From contig JAHFHC010000003.1 of NCBI GenBank assembly GCA_023247085.1, positions 1 through 64,000 on the forward strand: 64,000 nt of DNA, written 5' to 3'. Shown piece after piece: positions 23,736-32,898 of the stretch (position 1 is the stretch's first letter; every line of letters begins with the position of its first letter). The position numbers were made by a program, and so were the translations under genes. Below the pieces are notes generated by a model. It was not told where the DNA came from and did not search any database. It was given only the letters and a program-made list of their open reading frames with translations. This stretch comes from Microcaldota archaeon. Lineage in GTDB: Archaea > Micrarchaeota > Micrarchaeia > Norongarragalinales > UBA8480.

Positions 23736-24890
23736 ATGGAAGACGTTTTTATTGCAAAGGAAAAAATGCTTTCTACTTTAGGTTGGAACGAAAACCCCTT
23801 TGTAAAAGACTTGCGTTTAAGCGAAAAAGGCGAATTCCTTAAATATTACTGCCCGCTAGATGCGGCTAAGGTATTGGAGAAACTAGCGTTTGATGCTAAA
23901 GCTTGTCTTTTACTTGGGCCAAAGGGAGTTGGTAAAACTTCGGCACTTTACTACATTTGTTATTCGCTTCCAGAAACATTTGAAAAAGTAATGTTCAAGG
24001 AGCCGCCAGCTGACTTAAACGAATTAGCTGACCAGCTTGGGTTTAACCGCACAACCGGAATAGCATTTATCCCTTTTCTTTCACATAAGCGTGACGTGTC
24101 GCGCCAAGAGCTTTCTCGTTTTCTACGTGGAAAAACCAGCGAGAAGAAAATGGTTATGTTCATTGATGAAGCTCAACTTGGCCCAGAAATGTACATGGAA
24201 TTCAAATACTTGCTTGATGATGTTCCAAACTTGCGCATTGTATTCTCTGCACTTGACAAAAGCAAGTTTCCGGATTCGTTGCTTCATTTAATTGGTACAA
24301 GCAATGTGTTCAGTCGTGCTAAATTCACTTGTGATGAAATGACTGAGATAATTAGACACCGCATAGTGTCAGTTGGCGGAAAAAATTTACAGCCATTTGC
24401 AGATAAAGTTTTGAAAACCGTTTTATCTGAACAAAACTTGTTGTCTCCGCGGTACGTATTTGATGAGCTAAACACGCATCTCGCTAAACTGGCACTTGGC
24501 GAAGAAAAAACCGCACCATATGCAGATGACCTGCTTATTCAAAGTGCTATTCAACGTAGTCGCGAACAGCCGCAATTAACTGATTATAGTTTTACAACTA
24601 GTCATGCTCCGTGGTGGATGATGTTATCTCCCTCTCAAAAAGCAATTTTATCGCAATTGATAAGTGGAGAGGGTATGTCTTTATCTGATTTAATGACTCG
24701 AACCGGCTTAACGCAGAACACTGTGTTCAATGCATTGTACCAGTTGCGCGGCGACGATGATGCTGAAAAAGAACGTAAGCCAGAAGTCCCTTTTCCACTT
24801 GTAATGGCAAAACAGCAGTTTGTTGGAAAAAGAAAAAAAAACTTGTATTTTTTGAATAACAAAATTAAGAATTTATTAACGACGCATTGA
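23736..24890 (+). CDS. AAA+ ATPase with C-terminal winged helix
   Basis: This 384-residue P-loop ATPase has Walker A in LLLGPKGVGKTSALYY (about 57-72) and Walker B in MVMFIDEAQLG (about 138-148). A sensor-like IVFSALDKSKF follows. The N-terminal LGWNENPF phrase is typical of the archaeal ATPases related to Orc1/Cdc6 and ExeA-like families. Residues about 295-345 form a winged helix (LSPSQKAILSQLI, GLTQNTVFNALYQL). The size and domain order resemble Orc1/Cdc6, but the usual initiator motifs are not convincing. It could be an origin-binding protein or a DNA-dependent ATPase of another kind. Confidence 0.75.
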   Translation: MEDVFIAKEKMLSTLGWNENPFVKDLRLSEKGEFLKYYCPLDAAKVLEKLAFDAKACLLLGPKGVGKTSALYYICYSLPETFEKVMFKEPPADLNELADQLGFNRTTGIAFIPFLSHKRDVSRQELSRFLRGKTSEKKMVMFIDEAQLGPEMYMEFKYLLDDVPNLRIVFSALDKSKFPDSLLHLIGTSNVFSRAKFTCDEMTEIIRHRIVSVGGKNLQPFADKVLKTVLSEQNLLSPRYVFDELNTHLAKLALGEEKTAPYADDLLIQSAIQRSREQPQLTDYSFTTSHAPWWMMLSPSQKAILSQLISGEGMSLSDLMTRTGLTQNTVFNALYQLRGDDDAEKERKPEVPFPLVMAKQQFVGKRKKNLYFLNNKIKNLLTTH

Positions 24891-24916
24891 GTGTGGAATT
24901 GTAGGGGGGATAATGA

Positions 24917-25057
24917 ATGAAAAGTGGAAATTTAACATTTTTTGAATTGTTTGAAGTGTTTCGCAAAACACGTACAGCTATAAAGTTTGAAACAAGACAA
25001 GGTGAAACTTTTGTCGGGGTGGACAAAAGCGGAACTTTGATGGTTTCAAGAAAATAA
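24917..25057 (+). CDS. 46-residue beta-rich small protein
   Basis: This short ORF has a strong purine ribosome site (GGGGGGATAAT) just ahead of ATG 24917. An overlapping ATG at 24913 in another frame encodes only ten residues. The product has a helix (FFELFEVFRKTR) and a strand pair (IKFETRQGETFVGVDKSGTLMV). This resembles half of an Sm-like or SH3-like barrel, but the resemblance is slight. It follows the AAA+ gene by 26 nt and may share its transcript. Confidence 0.5.
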   Translation: MKSGNLTFFELFEVFRKTRTAIKFETRQGETFVGVDKSGTLMVSRK

Positions 25058-25132
25058 TTTTTTAAGCAACGTATGCCGGAAATCAGGGGTGGTTTCTGCA
25101 TTTGTGTGCATATATATTTAGGGGGGAAAAAT

Positions 25133-25360
25133 ATGGTGGGTATCGATAATGATAGGTTTTCGTTGTTCGACATGGATAATATCCTTCGAACAGCCGGTGC
25201 AGAGCGAATAGATGAGCGCGCTAGCAAGAAATTACGCGAATTACTAGAGGATTCAGCTTCAGATATAACTCTAAAAGCAAAGATACTTTCAAGGCATGCT
25301 GGACGCAACAACGTTACGCCTGAAGACATTCGGTTAGCCGCACAACAAATCAGGACATAG
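25133..25360 (+). CDS. Archaeal histone (first of two)
   Basis: This 75-residue histone-fold protein has MDNILRTAGAERIDERAS as helix 1 and loop, then LRELLEDSASDITLKAKIL as the long helix. The closing RHAGRNNVTPEDIRLAAQQI contains the conserved RxTxxxxD-type end. It wraps DNA as a dimer or longer polymer. The ATG at 25133 follows GGGGGGAAAA; an upstream in-frame ATG at 25073 would add an unlikely Cys-rich leader. The N-terminus (VGIDNDRFSLFD) is unusually acidic compared with HMf-type histones and with the second histone at 40777. Confidence 0.92.
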   Translation: MVGIDNDRFSLFDMDNILRTAGAERIDERASKKLRELLEDSASDITLKAKILSRHAGRNNVTPEDIRLAAQQIRT

Positions 25361-25365
25361 GCATT

Positions 25366-25629
25366 ATGAAAATAGAGAAAAAAGTTTGGCCTCAGTATTT
25401 CAATTTGATATTGAGCGGTGCAAAGAAGCTTGATATTAGGGTGGCTGATTTTGAAGCGAATATTGGCGATGTGCTGATATTACGCGAGTGGGATCCGGAG
25501 ACAAAGCAGTATACTGGCCGAAGTTTAGAAAAGAAAATCACCTACGTAATACGCACAAAAAACCTAGATAAAATGTACAGGCAAGCGGATATTGAAAAGT
25601 ATGGATTTGTTGTAATGCAGTTTGAGTGA
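25366..25629 (+). CDS. ASCH/DUF3850-like PUA-fold protein
   Basis: This 87-residue protein contains IEKKVWPQYFNLILSGAKKL and DIRVADFEANIGDVLILREW, followed by a Tyr-rich turn and YVIRTK. These are the features of the ASCH superfamily (PUA-like barrel, DUF3850 branch), often tied to RNA or modified-nucleotide recognition. It starts 5 nt after the histone gene, so the two are probably co-transcribed. The substrate is unknown. Confidence 0.75.
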   Translation: MKIEKKVWPQYFNLILSGAKKLDIRVADFEANIGDVLILREWDPETKQYTGRSLEKKITYVIRTKNLDKMYRQADIEKYGFVVMQFE

Positions 25630-25636
25630 TTAAGTA

Positions 25637-27076
25637 TTAGTCTAGCTTTACTTCTTCGCCTGAGAGTTGCTTGTGGATAATACCTGCGCATTTTAGTAGA
25701 AATTCATTTAGCGATCTTTTTTCAACACTTGCGCCTGCTGCAACTTTGTGCCCGCCACCAGTGCTTTTGCCAAGGTCTTTGCATGCTATTCTAAGCATTT
25801 GGTTTAAATCTAATCCCTTTTCAATGAGTTCATTTGTTCCTCTAGCTGATATTTTTAACATTTCGTGATCATCTTCGTCAAGCGAAAGCGCGATTATGGG
25901 CTTAGTTGACTGAACTAAGTTCGCTAGTGTTGCGCCTGCAACTGTGCCAATTATACTGTCCTTCACTTGGCCGCGTAAATCTAGCAAGTAAAATTCGCCT
26001 GCGTCGCTTAGCTTATGTTTGGCAAGCGTCATTCCGCTGCGTAAGTTTTGTCTATGTGCTTGCATTATTTCCATTGCTTTTTTGCGGCTATCCGGATTTT
26101 TGAGGCAAGCCCCAACCCCGGTTTGTGCTTCGTTGTTTCTACCGCATGCATTCATAACCACTGAAAATTCATGGCTGTCAAAAAAGGGGGTGCCTGGTTG
26201 TTCGTTATTGAATAAGTAAACGTCACCGATCATTTTGTCAACTGCTTTTTCCGCCATTCCGTTTGCCAAACAATGTTCGATTAATGCGCTTGAGAGCCGC
26301 TTGCGGTCGTCTTCTTGTAATTCATAATAAGAAACGTACTTGTCGTTTTGCTTGTATGGGATTTCATTTTCAGCTAAGAACTGCGCGCAGTTTTTGTCGT
26401 TGCCAGTTAAGCCCGGTAAAAATGGGTCACTTGCATAGCTTAGAAACCCAATTAAGCTTCGGCTACTTCTACCGAAAATGCGCAAGTCTTTTTTTACAGT
26501 TGTTATTCCTGCGTCAACTGAGTCTTTCAAAATAAGTTTGTTTACTCCAATTAACCCCGCGCGGTCTTGCATGTCCCCCACTGTTGAAACAAGCGCAAGT
26601 TGTGATAGCTCTGGAAATTCTCTGAAACAAAGATAGGATGTTCCACCGCCGCATGCTTCGTTGCCACCATCTATGCCAAAATCGTGCGGATTGACAATAG
26701 TTATGTTGCTGTCAGCTGGTCGTTGGTTAACTGGTGTTTCGGGCTCGTGGTGGTCGAGAATAATGATTTCTCTATCTGGCAACGCTTCTGCTAATTTGGA
26801 AGTGTACCCTGCCCCAAGGTCACAAAAAACTATTTGCTTGAACGTAGTTTCTTTTAGTTTTTGCAAGTATTCTGGAGTAGTTTTCTTCCAGCATTGCATA
26901 GCTGGAGCAATTCCGTTACGGTACATTGCGCTGAAAACAATTGAACCAGCTGGTATCCCATCTGCGTCAAAATGGTGCACGATCACAGCATCGTCGAACT
27001 CACGTATCCGCTTCCCTGCAACTATGCATGCTTTGAAAAAGCCAGTTTCGTCTCGTTGCTTTTCAATCTCAGTCAT
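25637..27076 (-). CDS. DHH-family phosphoesterase (RecJ/GAN-like)
   Basis: This 479-residue protein has the DHH domain in HHFDADGIPAGSI (residues about 33-45), VFCDLG and the name-giving IILDHHEPETP (about 105). The DHHA1 domain toward the end contains STGGGHKVAAGAS. This is the archaeal RecJ-like group, which includes the GINS-associated nuclease and single-strand exonucleases of repair. The motifs for two metals are intact. A second, shorter DHH protein lies at the window end. The gene converges on the ASCH gene with only 7 nt between them. Confidence 0.88.
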   Translation of the reverse strand: MTEIEKQRDETGFFKACIVAGKRIREFDDAVIVHHFDADGIPAGSIVFSAMYRNGIAPAMQCWKKTTPEYLQKLKETTFKQIVFCDLGAGYTSKLAEALPDREIIILDHHEPETPVNQRPADSNITIVNPHDFGIDGGNEACGGGTSYLCFREFPELSQLALVSTVGDMQDRAGLIGVNKLILKDSVDAGITTVKKDLRIFGRSSRSLIGFLSYASDPFLPGLTGNDKNCAQFLAENEIPYKQNDKYVSYYELQEDDRKRLSSALIEHCLANGMAEKAVDKMIGDVYLFNNEQPGTPFFDSHEFSVVMNACGRNNEAQTGVGACLKNPDSRKKAMEIMQAHRQNLRSGMTLAKHKLSDAGEFYLLDLRGQVKDSIIGTVAGATLANLVQSTKPIIALSLDEDDHEMLKISARGTNELIEKGLDLNQMLRIACKDLGKSTGGGHKVAAGASVEKRSLNEFLLKCAGIIHKQLSGEEVKLD

Positions 27077-27100
27077 ATGAGTTGTTTTGAATCTATGTTA

Positions 27101-27110
27101 GTTTTATATC
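27101..27110 (+). promoter_or_regulatory. TATA box ahead of the asparaginase gene
   Basis: GTTTTATATC is centred about 29 nt before the ATG at 27135, predicting a leaderless transcript. Confidence 0.5.
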
Positions 27111-27134
27111 TATTTCTATGCTTATCCCTTTATT

Positions 27135-28343
27135 ATGAAACAAAGCCCCCCAGAGAAACCGACGCGTAAGAAAGTAGTTGTGCTTCACACTGGCGGAACC
27201 ATTTTCATGTACCGAACTGAACGCGGTCTTGATACTCGTGAGCTAATTATTCCTGTAGATAAAAAAAATGACGTGTCTGACCATATAGATTTCACTGTTG
27301 AGGATCTATTTGGCAAAGGCGGAATTGACTCGTCAAAAATGACTTTAGCGCAGTCGCGCAAATTAGCAGAGCGTATTGTTGAGCTTCAAAACGATCCAAC
27401 TGTGCACGGGGTAGTTGTTACGCATGGCACAGATACAATGGCTGAAACAGCGCTTGAGCTTTCTTATGCATTGAAAAATTTACATAAGCCAGTTGTATTT
27501 ACTGGCGCGCAAATTCCATCTTCTGAAAAAACTTCTGATGGCCCGCGTAATTTCTTTCGCTCTGTTTACTTAGCCGCACATGCTAACAAGGGATTCGCGC
27601 GAGTGGTTATTTGTTTTGGCTACAGGCGTGGAAGTAGCTCTCCCTCTGCTTCACCTAATTTAGTTTTAGACGCTAGAAACGCCGAAAAGTCACATATGAC
27701 TGATCAAGCGGCCTTTCTGCATCCTGATTCAAAATCGCTTGGTAGCGTTTCTATTAACGGTGGTGTGAAAGTATTTGGAAACACGCCTGTGCCAACTGGC
27801 CCAACCACGCTTCATTTTGGTTTTAGCAGTTTAGTAAAACGTGCAGTGATTCAACGACATTCAGCTAGCCTTCCTTGGATAGCTTCCGGGCTTGTTGTAG
27901 ACACTTATGGAAGCGGCAATGCACCGGACAGCGTGATAGCTGCAATGCGCAGGCGAGTTAAATTCTTTCCAATTGTTGCAGCGTCACAAGCTCGTGGAAA
28001 CATCGACATGACGGCATATGCTGCTGGCAGACCCGCGCTTGAAGCGGGGGTACTTCCATCTGGAGGATTAACTCCGGTTTCTGCATCTAAACGATTAGCC
28101 TATTTAGTTAGTCATAAGCGTGAAATAAGTAAATACGCTCGCAAGCGCAAAGTTCCTTATCGTGCGTTGTTAAACACTCTTTATTTATCTGGCGGCAAAT
28201 TCAACTCAAAGAAGATAAAAGAAGAACACGCGCGTATTCTTAATGTGCCAATAATAGGCCAGGACTTGCTAGTCCAAATTCCTTTTCGCCAAGCGCTCAG
28301 GCACGCAGTTAGGGAACTTAAAGGATTTACTGAACCACATTAA
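27135..28343 (+). CDS. L-asparaginase-family protein
   Basis: This enzyme family hydrolyses asparagine (or acts as the D subunit of tRNA amidotransferase). VVVLHTGGTIFM (about 14-25) supplies the first catalytic Thr, and VVVTHGTDTMAETAL (about 94-108) supplies the second Thr with the Asp. GAQIPSSEKTSDGPRNF follows. At 402 residues it lacks the roughly 70-residue N-terminal barrel of GatD, so a plain asparaginase is more likely. The C-terminal 70 residues are Lys/Arg-rich and longer than in bacterial type I enzymes. No GatE is seen in the window. Confidence 0.85.
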   Translation: MKQSPPEKPTRKKVVVLHTGGTIFMYRTERGLDTRELIIPVDKKNDVSDHIDFTVEDLFGKGGIDSSKMTLAQSRKLAERIVELQNDPTVHGVVVTHGTDTMAETALELSYALKNLHKPVVFTGAQIPSSEKTSDGPRNFFRSVYLAAHANKGFARVVICFGYRRGSSSPSASPNLVLDARNAEKSHMTDQAAFLHPDSKSLGSVSINGGVKVFGNTPVPTGPTTLHFGFSSLVKRAVIQRHSASLPWIASGLVVDTYGSGNAPDSVIAAMRRRVKFFPIVAASQARGNIDMTAYAAGRPALEAGVLPSGGLTPVSASKRLAYLVSHKREISKYARKRKVPYRALLNTLYLSGGKFNSKKIKEEHARILNVPIIGQDLLVQIPFRQALRHAVRELKGFTEPH

Positions 28344-28367
28344 TTTGCGCGAACATTAGCATAGGTG

Positions 28368-29666
28368 CTACAATTGAACTTTTTCGCTTAAGTGCGGGAC
28401 AATTGTCTTTACTCCCGTTGCGCGGTGAATTTGCTTTGCTAATCTAATCCCTTTTTCTCGCTCGCAGTGAACAACGAACACTTGCTTTAGCCCTTTAACG
28501 CTTTTAGCGAGTCGCACTAATTCAGGCGAGTCACTGTGTCCAGAAAACGGTGCAACTTCCACGCGGCAGCACACGTCTGCCATTTTTCCGCCAACTTCGA
28601 GCATACGAACACCCTCTTTAAGTAAACGTCCCGGCGTGTCATTAGCTTGATAACCAACTAGAATAACCGTATTTTTTTCAACTGGTGCAAGTTTTTGGAA
28701 GTAGCCAACTGATGCGCCGCCTATAAGCATGCCGCTTGGTGCAACAATTATTGACTTACTAGTTTCATAAACTTCTTTTTTCGACCTAGTGGTTGGTTCC
28801 CTATAGAATTCGCTTTTGAACGGGTCGCTATCACTTGTAAGTATTTGTAGTTGCAATTCGCGTTTTAAGAAATTTGCATTGTGCCTGTGTATTTTTGTAA
28901 TTTTTTTAACCATGCCATCAAGAAAAATAGGGCAAACTGGCAACGCTTTTGACTTCATGTAGCTTTCAAGCGTAAGCAATACTTCTTGCCCGCGGCCAAT
29001 TGCAAATGTGGGCACGAGTACTTTGCCATTTTTTTTCAGCGTTTGACTAACGTGATTGATAAACGTATTAATTGTCTTTTTAGTTGCTTGCCTTACCTCT
29101 CCGCCATAAGTGCCTTCAATTATCAAAGTATCAGCTTCAAGGTCAGTTGTATCAGCACCATCTAGCAATCGAGTTGGCCGTAAGTTAACGTCTCCAGTGT
29201 ACAACACGCGGTGGTCGTTTGTGTCGAGAATAGGCATAGCGCTTCCAAGAATGTGGCCGGCGTCTCTTAATTCTATTCCTCCACTTGGCTTGCGATAATC
29301 AAGAAACTTCATGTGGCCCAACGTTTTTTCAATACTGTGCTTGTTGAAAAAACGGTCTCCTTGTATCTTCAATGCATCTGCAAATAACACTTCTGCAATA
29401 TCGCGCGAAGGTTTTGTAAGCAGCGTTTTTCCACTAAAACCGTTCTGATAAAGCGCTGGTAAGTAGCCAACGTGGTCTAAATGTGCGTGGCTGATGACAA
29501 CTTGATCAATTGAATTACTCTGGTGCTTTACGTCAAATAGCGGCGGGACAGGCGTTCGGCCTTCTAGCTTGATCCCGCAGTCTAGCATAGTAGTTTCATT
29601 TGATTCAATCACAAAGCAACTTCTGCCTACTTCACTTGCTGCACCGTAAAAAGTTATGCTGTCCAT
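28368..29666 (-). CDS. Beta-CASP metallo-beta-lactamase RNase (aCPSF2-like)
   Basis: This is a 432-residue nuclease of the CPSF73/RNase J superfamily. The metallo-lactamase motifs are HAHLDHVG (about 59-66), DAGHILGSA and YTGDVNLRP. The beta-CASP part contains LVPTFAIGRGQEVL, VAPSGMLIGG and the final FSGHSDSPELVR, with VVHCEREKG at the end. It lacks the KH domains of aCPSF1, so it corresponds to the shorter archaeal aCPSF2 group. That group performs 5'-3' exonuclease or endonuclease steps in RNA turnover and 3'-end formation. It is a single gene, divergent from 29703. Confidence 0.9.
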   Translation of the reverse strand: MDSITFYGAASEVGRSCFVIESNETTMLDCGIKLEGRTPVPPLFDVKHQSNSIDQVVISHAHLDHVGYLPALYQNGFSGKTLLTKPSRDIAEVLFADALKIQGDRFFNKHSIEKTLGHMKFLDYRKPSGGIELRDAGHILGSAMPILDTNDHRVLYTGDVNLRPTRLLDGADTTDLEADTLIIEGTYGGEVRQATKKTINTFINHVSQTLKKNGKVLVPTFAIGRGQEVLLTLESYMKSKALPVCPIFLDGMVKKITKIHRHNANFLKRELQLQILTSDSDPFKSEFYREPTTRSKKEVYETSKSIIVAPSGMLIGGASVGYFQKLAPVEKNTVILVGYQANDTPGRLLKEGVRMLEVGGKMADVCCRVEVAPFSGHSDSPELVRLAKSVKGLKQVFVVHCEREKGIRLAKQIHRATGVKTIVPHLSEKVQL

Positions 29667-29702
29667 TAACTTGATATACGCTTACTTGCCCTATTAATCT
29701 AT

Positions 29703-30320
29703 ATGGCAGAGGGCGAAGGACCTAAAATCGACCGCGACAAACACTTGATTCAACTTAAAGCCCTTCGCAAAATAATCGACAAGTACGCCGATGAAATAAA
29801 TTCTTTTGAAGTTAAGACGATTCCCGAGCTAAAGGCATTTATCAATCCAAGCGATGCCGCTGTCAAAAAAGTAGTTGCTAAATTAAAAGAAGAGTTCGAA
29901 CGCAAAAGTGGAAAACTTTATTCCATCGACTATAATACCACGCTTTGGCTTGCGGCTTTTCACTTTGTTTCCAGTTTAGACACAATTGAAATGGACTTGC
30001 CAGTTTCGTTTTGGTTTACCCCCTCTGATGTTATGGAACTCGGTGCAGCTGACGCTTTTGACCGCGCCATTTTTTTAGCTTCTCTAATGGCTGAACTCGG
30101 AGCACCTGCAAAAGTACACGTGCTTGAAACTGACGGAGGCATAAGGCACCCCGTAGTAATCGTAAATAGCGACAAGTGTTATTTGTTTGACGCTTACCCT
30201 TCCGCAAGCTTCTTAACAGGGCATACGCAAAACGAGGTACTAGCCAACTTTTCACTGGCAGGCAAGAGGTACACGCGCTCTTTGTTTGAATTTAGCCAAA
30301 ACCACTACGAAGAATTTTAA
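29703..30320 (+). CDS. Transglutaminase-like fold protein lacking the usual Cys
   Basis: This 205-residue protein has an N-terminal helical part (1-95). Then comes a segment like the transglutaminase core: GAADAFDRAIFLASLMAELG at the helix where active enzymes have Cys, then AKVHVLETDGGIRHPVVIV carrying the His, and CYLFDAYPS carrying the Asp. The expected catalytic Cys is Ala or Asp here, so the protein is probably not an enzyme of that class. Adjacent to a beta-CASP RNase gene on the other strand. It might serve as a peptide-binding domain. The assignment is inferred from pattern. Confidence 0.6.
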   Translation: MAEGEGPKIDRDKHLIQLKALRKIIDKYADEINSFEVKTIPELKAFINPSDAAVKKVVAKLKEEFERKSGKLYSIDYNTTLWLAAFHFVSSLDTIEMDLPVSFWFTPSDVMELGAADAFDRAIFLASLMAELGAPAKVHVLETDGGIRHPVVIVNSDKCYLFDAYPSASFLTGHTQNEVLANFSLAGKRYTRSLFEFSQNHYEEF

Positions 30321-30418
30321 GTGCCCCCCAACCATAAGGGTTAAAAGCTGCTTTTGGCGCTATTAATACGCTAGTTTTCTAGTTTTATCAGAAAAAGGAG
30401 TTTGATCGATAATTTAAA

Positions 30419-30634
30419 ATGCCTAAACCAGAAGTTTTCATCACTAAATACGAACAAGCACGCCTAGTTGGCTCACGAGCATTGCAACTCGCAATGGGTG
30501 CGCCACCACTAGTTGACATTGACAAGTTGAAAAAACAATTCCCAGCAAAGTACTTCTCGCCAGTTGACCTTGCAAAGCTAGAATTTGAAGACGGCGTAAT
30601 CCCAATGCAAGTCATGCGCAAAACAGTTTTCTAG
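30419..30634 (+). CDS. rpoK: RNA polymerase subunit K (Rpb6 homologue)
   Basis: This 71-residue protein contains ITKYEQARLVGSRALQLAMG and APPLVDID, the highly conserved core of RpoK/Rpb6/omega. These subunits clamp the largest polymerase subunit during assembly. The N-terminus is only eight residues before the core, so it is close to minimal size. It stands alone, followed by a T-rich tract of about 150 nt that holds no gene and likely terminates it. Confidence 0.95.
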   Translation: MPKPEVFITKYEQARLVGSRALQLAMGAPPLVDIDKLKKQFPAKYFSPVDLAKLEFEDGVIPMQVMRKTVF

Positions 30635-30788
30635 TTAAATTATTTGTTTTTTTATTTTTTAAATTATTTTTCCTTCTTTTTTTACTTTAATTTTTTTCGC
30701 TTTTCTGAACTTAATTTCCTTTATCTTTTTGTTCCTTTTTTTCGCCTTATTTCTTTAACAATGCGCCATCACACTTTCTTTTCTAATT

Positions 30789-32852
30789 ATGCTGCTTTTA
30801 GCAATTGCTTTTGTGCAATTATCTTCAATGCTATTTCAGTCAACAAACATGGCTTGCTGGGCAACTTCTAATTTCCAGGAGTCACAGCCGCTTTCTATTA
30901 CTGTCAACATTCCGCAAAATGCCTCTCAAGTGTTTTTATTAACCGATCGCGGCAGAGGAGATGCTAATTCAGTAAGTGTGCGGCAATGCACATACGCTCA
31001 ATGTAGTACCTATCAAAATTACAATGCTATTTGCCCAAGGATTGCCACAACTAGCTATGGCTTGGCAGATGTTACTAGTGTCTTGCCAAAAGGGCAATAC
31101 CAATTAACTCTAGATTCGTTTTCCAGTTCTGCTTCAACTGAAATTTTAAGCGCGCAAGTGAACGTCTCTTTTCCAATTTTTATTTACAATGCAACCGACA
31201 AACATTGCAATTACACAAATGACAAAACCACTTGCATTTCAAATATATATGTCAGCGGCACTGGGTTATGTTTTTACAATTCAACCGGCAACGTTTCAAT
31301 AAGGCTAAGTTCAAGCAACACTGATCCAATGAGTGTAAATTATTCGCGCCAAAATAATACAGTAACTTGGAATTGTTCCAATAACAATTATACTCTTAGC
31401 TCTGAATTTCTTCCACTAGTGTATAGTGAGTCAAAATATTTTGTTGACTCTGATCTGTACGTTCAAACAATAGCACATTCGTTAACTGTATTTAATCCAA
31501 ACAATGAAGCGGTGCCGGATGTTGATTTTGGTTTAAACTATACTTCAATCATTGCGGCAAACGAGTCAAAAACACGCGACCACATTTATTCAAGTCAAGC
31601 AATTCAATTCAACACTACCTTTTCTCCTCTTTTTTATAATTTTTCATCGGCTTTTCTCACTGCCCACCTTTTTGTAACTAATAACGCGTCAATTCCATTT
31701 ACTTTCAACACATCGCGCCTAAACTTCTCCTACTTAAGCTGCGAAGAAAAATTAATTGAAATAAATGAATCGGCTGAATTTGACGTTAATTGTCTTGCTA
31801 ATATTTCGCACGACTTTTTCAATTGGACTGTTTTCAATGCCACGCTTGTAAGTGTCGACTTAGTGACGAGTCCAACTTCTTATGGGCTAGTTGTACAAAA
31901 TACATCTGCGGTGTTTAGCAAATTATTCTCTAAAAAGATAAGCACAAATGACTCATTTGCGTATGTCAATGTGACGCGGCTTTTTCTCGTTGGACAATTT
32001 GTAGAAATAAACGAGTCCATGATTGACGGAGATTCGGTTAAAATAAATGTTGAACTCACGGCAAATTATTCTATTAATGAATCTCTAATTTTTCCAATCA
32101 AACTCGACTATTCGCGTTTTGAATCAATTCAACTCGCAAGCAACCACTCATGCCCGGGTGTTTGTATTGTCAATAAGACAGTTTCAGCTAATGTGTCAAA
32201 TTATTTGTATTTCACTTTAACTGCTAAACCTTTTTTACAGCCAGTGCAACCGATGGTAGAATCAGTTTCAACTTCTCAATCGGGCTCGTCAGCACCAATT
32301 ATTTTTTCGGCTTCTAAACTAAATACTTCGCTAGGTGATGAATCAAATCAAACAATGTTGAACGAATCTGATTTAAGGGAAACAAATGACGACATACTTG
32401 CTTCTACGGTAGTTAATGCTTCGACCGATATTAATAACAATGAAACGGGGGAAATTGAGCCAGTTGTAAGCCACATATCTGGTAGATTTACTGATAGTGT
32501 ATCTTCGTTTGTTTACGCTATTCCTATCTTACTTACTATATTTGGACTTTACTTTTTGAAGAAACAGCCAAAACGAATTACTTGCGTGCGAAAAAATAAA
32601 ACGACGACTATCACTGTGCACAATTTTGGAAAAACGCCATTTGTAAAATTAATATTGGTTGAGCTTTTGCCCAGTGGCGCCAAGTCGTCTAGAAAAGCAA
32701 CGAAAACCGTTCTTGGCCGGGCGTTACAATGGAAGAAAAACCAATTAAAGCCAGCTGAAAAGTGGATTATAACTTATAACTCGTCATCCGCTGCAAAAAA
32801 AGGCAAGTTAGCTTATGTTTGTAATAACAAAAAACAAGAAGAATTATTTTAA
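30789..32852 (+). CDS. Large secreted, membrane-anchored glycoprotein candidate
   Basis: The 687-residue product has a hydrophobic N-terminus (MLLLAIAFVQLSSMLF) like a signal peptide. A roughly 560-residue extracellular region follows, very rich in Asn, Ser and Thr with dozens of N-x-S/T sequons. Then come one membrane segment near 585-605 (FVYAIPILLTIFGLYFL) and a basic cytoplasmic part of about 80 residues with a beta pattern (TTTITVHNFGKTPFVKLILV). Paired Cys in the ectodomain suggest disulfides. It could be a surface or S-layer-associated protein. No known domain was recognised. The low lysine content of the ectodomain contrasts with the tail. Confidence 0.75.
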   Translation: MLLLAIAFVQLSSMLFQSTNMACWATSNFQESQPLSITVNIPQNASQVFLLTDRGRGDANSVSVRQCTYAQCSTYQNYNAICPRIATTSYGLADVTSVLPKGQYQLTLDSFSSSASTEILSAQVNVSFPIFIYNATDKHCNYTNDKTTCISNIYVSGTGLCFYNSTGNVSIRLSSSNTDPMSVNYSRQNNTVTWNCSNNNYTLSSEFLPLVYSESKYFVDSDLYVQTIAHSLTVFNPNNEAVPDVDFGLNYTSIIAANESKTRDHIYSSQAIQFNTTFSPLFYNFSSAFLTAHLFVTNNASIPFTFNTSRLNFSYLSCEEKLIEINESAEFDVNCLANISHDFFNWTVFNATLVSVDLVTSPTSYGLVVQNTSAVFSKLFSKKISTNDSFAYVNVTRLFLVGQFVEINESMIDGDSVKINVELTANYSINESLIFPIKLDYSRFESIQLASNHSCPGVCIVNKTVSANVSNYLYFTLTAKPFLQPVQPMVESVSTSQSGSSAPIIFSASKLNTSLGDESNQTMLNESDLRETNDDILASTVVNASTDINNNETGEIEPVVSHISGRFTDSVSSFVYAIPILLTIFGLYFLKKQPKRITCVRKNKTTTITVHNFGKTPFVKLILVELLPSGAKSSRKATKTVLGRALQWKKNQLKPAEKWIITYNSSSAAKKGKLAYVCNNKKQEELF

Positions 32853-32898
32853 GTGCTATTGAAGCAACTTGGTGCATTAGTCAAACGAAGTAAAGTTA

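Noticed and set aside
24865-25329. 154-codon open frame on the minus strand across the histone gene
   Set aside because: It overlaps the histone and the 46-residue ORF, both of which have ribosome sites and coding character. It shows no recognisable protein pattern.
27135-28343. Assignment as GatD of the tRNA-Gln amidotransferase
   Set aside because: The N-terminal barrel domain typical of GatD is missing and no GatE is nearby, so a plain asparaginase-family call is safer.
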